NCBI GenBank assembly: GCA_004356305.1
Contig: SMXJ01000123.1
Location: forward strand, 1 to 8,428
Origin: Bacteroidota bacterium
Lineage (GTDB): Bacteria > Bacteroidota > Bacteroidia > Flavobacteriales > Flavobacteriaceae
Direction of reading: 5' to 3'
Length of the DNA stretch: 8,428 bases
Below the pieces are notes generated by a model. The model saw nothing but the letters and a program-made list of their open reading frames with translations. It had not been told where the DNA came from and did not search any database. The first letter of the stretch is position 1. Each line of letters starts with the position of its first letter. Position numbers and translations under genes: made by a program. Positions 6,234 through 8,428 of the stretch are shown here, one piece after another.

Positions 6234-6617
6234 TTACTTTTGTAAATTCTTCGCCTCGATGCTCAAGGTAGCGTGTGGTACCAATTTCAATCGCTTCGGG
6301 TTGATCAGTTTACCGGTTACACGGCAAATTCCATAGGTTTTATTCTCAATTCGAATGAGCGCATTTCTAAGATCGCGAATAAACTTCTCCTGGCGTATTG
6401 CCAATTGAGAAGACGTCTCCTTGCTCATTACTTCACTTCCTTCATCAAACGCCTTGAAGGTCGGTGAGGTATCATCTGTACCGTTATTACTATCATTTTT
6501 GTAAGCACTCTCTATCAAATGAAGTTGTTCTTGTGCTTTTTCAATTTTTTCCAGGATCAGAATTCTAAATTTTTCTAATTCTTTATCGCTATATCGACTC
6601 TTTACTGCCTTAGACAT
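6234..6617 (-). CDS. DksA/TraR-family protein with a degenerate zinc finger
   Basis: Complete 127-residue protein. Residues about 10-93 form a helical hairpin (coiled coil), as in DksA, the factor that enters the RNA polymerase secondary channel and works with ppGpp. Residues 95-124 align with the DksA zinc finger (YGIC...GKLI...RL...P.A.L.IEAKN), but of the four cysteines only Cys98 remains; the others are Thr101, Ser119 and Ala122. Zinc is therefore probably not bound in the usual way. The DxxDxA motif at the DksA hairpin tip is also not recognisable; the nearest acidic stretch is FDEGSE (57-62). I recall this YGIC-PHATLSIEAKN form as common in Bacteroidota, so the loss looks like a lineage subtype and not decay. 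The ATG follows the ileS stop by 4 nt, implying translational coupling, and an intrinsic terminator lies downstream. The family is secure; a role in transcription control is inferred. Confidence 0.9.
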   Translation of the reverse strand: MSKAVKSRYSDKELEKFRILILEKIEKAQEQLHLIESAYKNDSNNGTDDTSPTFKAFDEGSEVMSKETSSQLAIRQEKFIRDLRNALIRIENKTYGICRVTGKLINPKRLKLVPHATLSIEAKNLQK

Positions 6618-6621
6618 GGTT

Positions 6622-8428
6622 TTAATGTTTTTTAATACTCAATTTTGTCACGATATTATCAAAGATAATTTCCTTTCCATTTTCTACTTCCGCTTCAAAT
6701 TGTAGTATATCGGTTAAGGTTTCTTGTTTAATGTAAGCTATATTCTGCTCTACAGCAGTTTTCAGGGTTAAATCTTCTTGTAAGGTCACTTCCACTCGGT
6801 CTGTCACTTCAAAACCGGATTCTTTTCTTAAATTTTGGATGCGATTCACCAACTCCCGCGCAATCCCTTCATTCCTGAGTTCATCGTTTATGGTAACATC
6901 CAGCGCTACGGTGATTCCTTCTGCATTAGCTACAAGCCATCCTTCTATGTCTTGTGAGCTAATAATAACGTCGTCAAGGTTCAATGTAACGCTTTTTTCG
7001 TTAAGTAAAACAGATATTTCACCGTCTTTTTCCAATGTTGAAATGGCAGACTGCTCAAATTGCCGGATTACAGCCGCTACTGCTTTCATGTCTTTTCCGA
7101 ATCGAGGCCCCAATTTCTTAAAATCGGGTTTGATCTGTTTCACTAAAATACCCGAAGCTTCGTCGATCAATTCTATCTCCTTCACGTTCACTTCAGATTT
7201 GATCAGATCCGAAACCGCTTCGATCTCTTTTCTCGAAGCATCATCCAATACAGGAATTATGATCTTTTGCAGTGGTTGACGTACTTTTATCTTCTCTCGT
7301 TGACGTAACGATAATACCATTGAGGATATTGTTTGCGCCTGCCGCATTTTATGTTCTAATTCCTTGTTGATGTATGTCGTATTCGCCTTGGGAAAGTTAC
7401 TTAAATGAACAGATTCTTTACTTTCTTTTTTACTGGCAAGCGTCAAATCCCTATACAATCGATCCATAAAGAAAGGCGCCACGGGGGCTCCCAATTGAGC
7501 AACAGTCACCAAGCAGGTATAAAGGGTTTGGTAAGCTGAGATTTTATCGGCTTCATTACTATCTCCCCCGGAAAGACCTTGTCCTGCAGGTTTCCAATAA
7601 CGTCTTCTACTCAATCGTACGAACCAGTTGCTCAGGTTTTCCTGAACAAAATTGGAGATAGCTCGTGTCGCACGGGTTGGCTCATAATCACTATAGTCTT
7701 CATCCACTCTTTGGATCAAAGTATTTAATTCGGAAAGGATCCAGCGGTCGATCTCGGGTCTGTTTTCTAATGGGATATCTGCTTCGGAATAATCGAAGTT
7801 ATCCAAATTGGCATATAAACTGAAGAAACTATAGGTATTGTAAAGTGTTCCGAAGAACTTATTTCTTACTTCCGCTATTCCATCAAGATCAAATTTCAGG
7901 TTATCCCAGGGGTTTGCATTGCTGATCAGATACCAACGGGTAGCATCCGCACCATAGGTATCCAGGGTTTTGAAAGGATCTGTAGCATTCCCCAGTCGTT
8001 TAGACATTTTTAGTCCATTCTTGTCCAGTACGAGTCCGTTCGATATTACATTTTTGTAGGCAATATCATCAAAAATCACGGTAGCGATTGCGTGCAAGGT
8101 ATAGAACCAGCCGCGGGTTTGATCCACACCTTCGGCTATAAAATCGGCTTTGCGCCAGGTTTTTTCTACCTTTTCCTTATTTTCAAAGGGATAGTGCCAT
8201 TGTGCATAAGGCATCGAACCACTATCAAACCAAACGTCAATTAGGCCCGGCTCACGTTTCATAGGTCGTCCACCGGGTGAAACCAATATGATCTCATCCA
8301 CAATGTTCATGTGTAGATCTACCTGGCCATAATTTTCTTCGGAATAATCACCTACTACAAAATCGCTAAAAATATCCCCGGACATCAAGCCCGCATCCAC
8401 ACTCTTTTGCATTTCAGCTTTTAACTCC
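6622..8428 (-). CDS. ileS: Isoleucyl-tRNA synthetase, C-terminal part (5' end beyond window)
   Basis: The minus-strand frame runs in from the right edge (…ELKAEMQKSV) to a TAA at 6622, about 601 codons, roughly the C-terminal half of a protein of some 1,100 residues. The ATG at 8412 is an internal Met, not the start. It charges tRNA-Ile with isoleucine in the cytoplasm. Visible parts, numbered from that Met: end of the catalytic Rossmann domain with DVWFDSGSMPYA (59-70), DQTRGWFYT (97-105) and the KMSKR loop (135-139, at 8010-7996); the helical anticodon-binding domain containing WILSELN and the ENLSNWFVRLSRRRYWK region; then a long C-terminal region. The N-terminal HIGH motif and editing domain lie outside. 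The DQTRGWFYT form and the lack of a C-terminal cysteine zinc finger (only one Cys in the visible part) indicate the eukaryote-like IleRS2 class. The DksA-like gene follows after 4 nt, and lspA, a frequent ileS neighbour, lies further downstream. Confidence 0.98.
   Translation of the reverse strand, partial: ELKAEMQKSVDAGLMSGDIFSDFVVGDYSEENYGQVDLHMNIVDEIILVSPGGRPMKREPGLIDVWFDSGSMPYAQWHYPFENKEKVEKTWRKADFIAEGVDQTRGWFYTLHAIATVIFDDIAYKNVISNGLVLDKNGLKMSKRLGNATDPFKTLDTYGADATRWYLISNANPWDNLKFDLDGIAEVRNKFFGTLYNTYSFFSLYANLDNFDYSEADIPLENRPEIDRWILSELNTLIQRVDEDYSDYEPTRATRAISNFVQENLSNWFVRLSRRRYWKPAGQGLSGGDSNEADKISAYQTLYTCLVTVAQLGAPVAPFFMDRLYRDLTLASKKESKESVHLSNFPKANTTYINKELEHKMRQAQTISSMVLSLRQREKIKVRQPLQKIIIPVLDDASRKEIEAVSDLIKSEVNVKEIELIDEASGILVKQIKPDFKKLGPRFGKDMKAVAAVIRQFEQSAISTLEKDGEISVLLNEKSVTLNLDDVIISSQDIEGWLVANAEGITVALDVTINDELRNEGIARELVNRIQNLRKESGFEVTDRVEVTLQEDLTLKTAVEQNIAYIKQETLTDILQFEAEVENGKEIIFDNIVTKLSIKKH

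Noticed and set aside
6246..6335. Loss of zinc ligands in the DksA-like gene as a sign of a pseudogene
   Set aside because: The frame is intact, the rest of the finger region keeps conserved positions, and I recall the same single-Cys form in other Bacteroidota, so decay is unlikely.
6839..7279. A 146-codon open frame on the plus strand opposite ileS
   Set aside because: It is antisense to strongly conserved IleRS sequence, is rich in Ser/Phe/Ile as expected from a reverse-complement shadow, and shows no domain. The same reasoning removes the open frames opposite uvrC (931-1224, 1423-1746, 1730-1936, 2371-2553), the rimK-like gene (3442-3804), the AstE-like gene (4576-4797) and lspA (5119-5391).

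Overview
The window reads as chromosomal DNA from a member of the Bacteroidota, most likely a marine-type Flavobacteriaceae. The evidence is moderate-to-low GC, start codons without a clear Shine-Dalgarno sequence, a TAnnTTTG-type promoter box before uvrC, Bacteroidota-style versions of LspA, IleRS and a DksA-like protein, and signal peptides ending in short hydrophobic/Ser-Gln or Ala-Gln junctions. The genus cannot be fixed from the sequence alone.

Layout, left to right. (1) Minus strand, 2-964: N-terminal part of a secreted patatin-like phospholipase whose 3' end lies outside the window. It sits 32 nt downstream of uvrC and is probably co-transcribed with it. (2) Minus strand, 997-2784: complete uvrC, the nucleotide-excision-repair nuclease. 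(3) 2785-2974: divergent intergenic region with a -7-like box for uvrC and a tandem 8-bp repeat. (4) Plus strand, 2975-4818: a two-gene operon of a RimK-type ATP-grasp amino-acid ligase and an AstE/AspA-type zinc hydrolase, overlapping by ATGA. (5) Minus strand, 4857-8428: lspA (signal peptidase II), a secreted beta-solenoid-like protein of unknown function, a DksA/TraR-like protein that has lost most of its zinc ligands, and the C-terminal 601 codons of ileS, which is cut by the right edge.

Most of the window is housekeeping. ileS and lspA are neighbours in many bacteria; here a DksA-like gene and a secreted unknown protein lie between them. A perfect intrinsic terminator splits this group into ileS-dksA-like and unknown-lspA, and it lies inside the longest possible reading frame of the unknown gene. 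This argues that the gene really starts at a downstream TTG. The least understood part is the RimK/AstE-like pair, which looks like an 'add an amino acid / hydrolyse an amide' module with unknown substrate. No tRNA, rRNA, CRISPR, insertion sequence or phage feature was seen, no stretch over 300 bases lacks a gene, and I see no convincing wholly new system.
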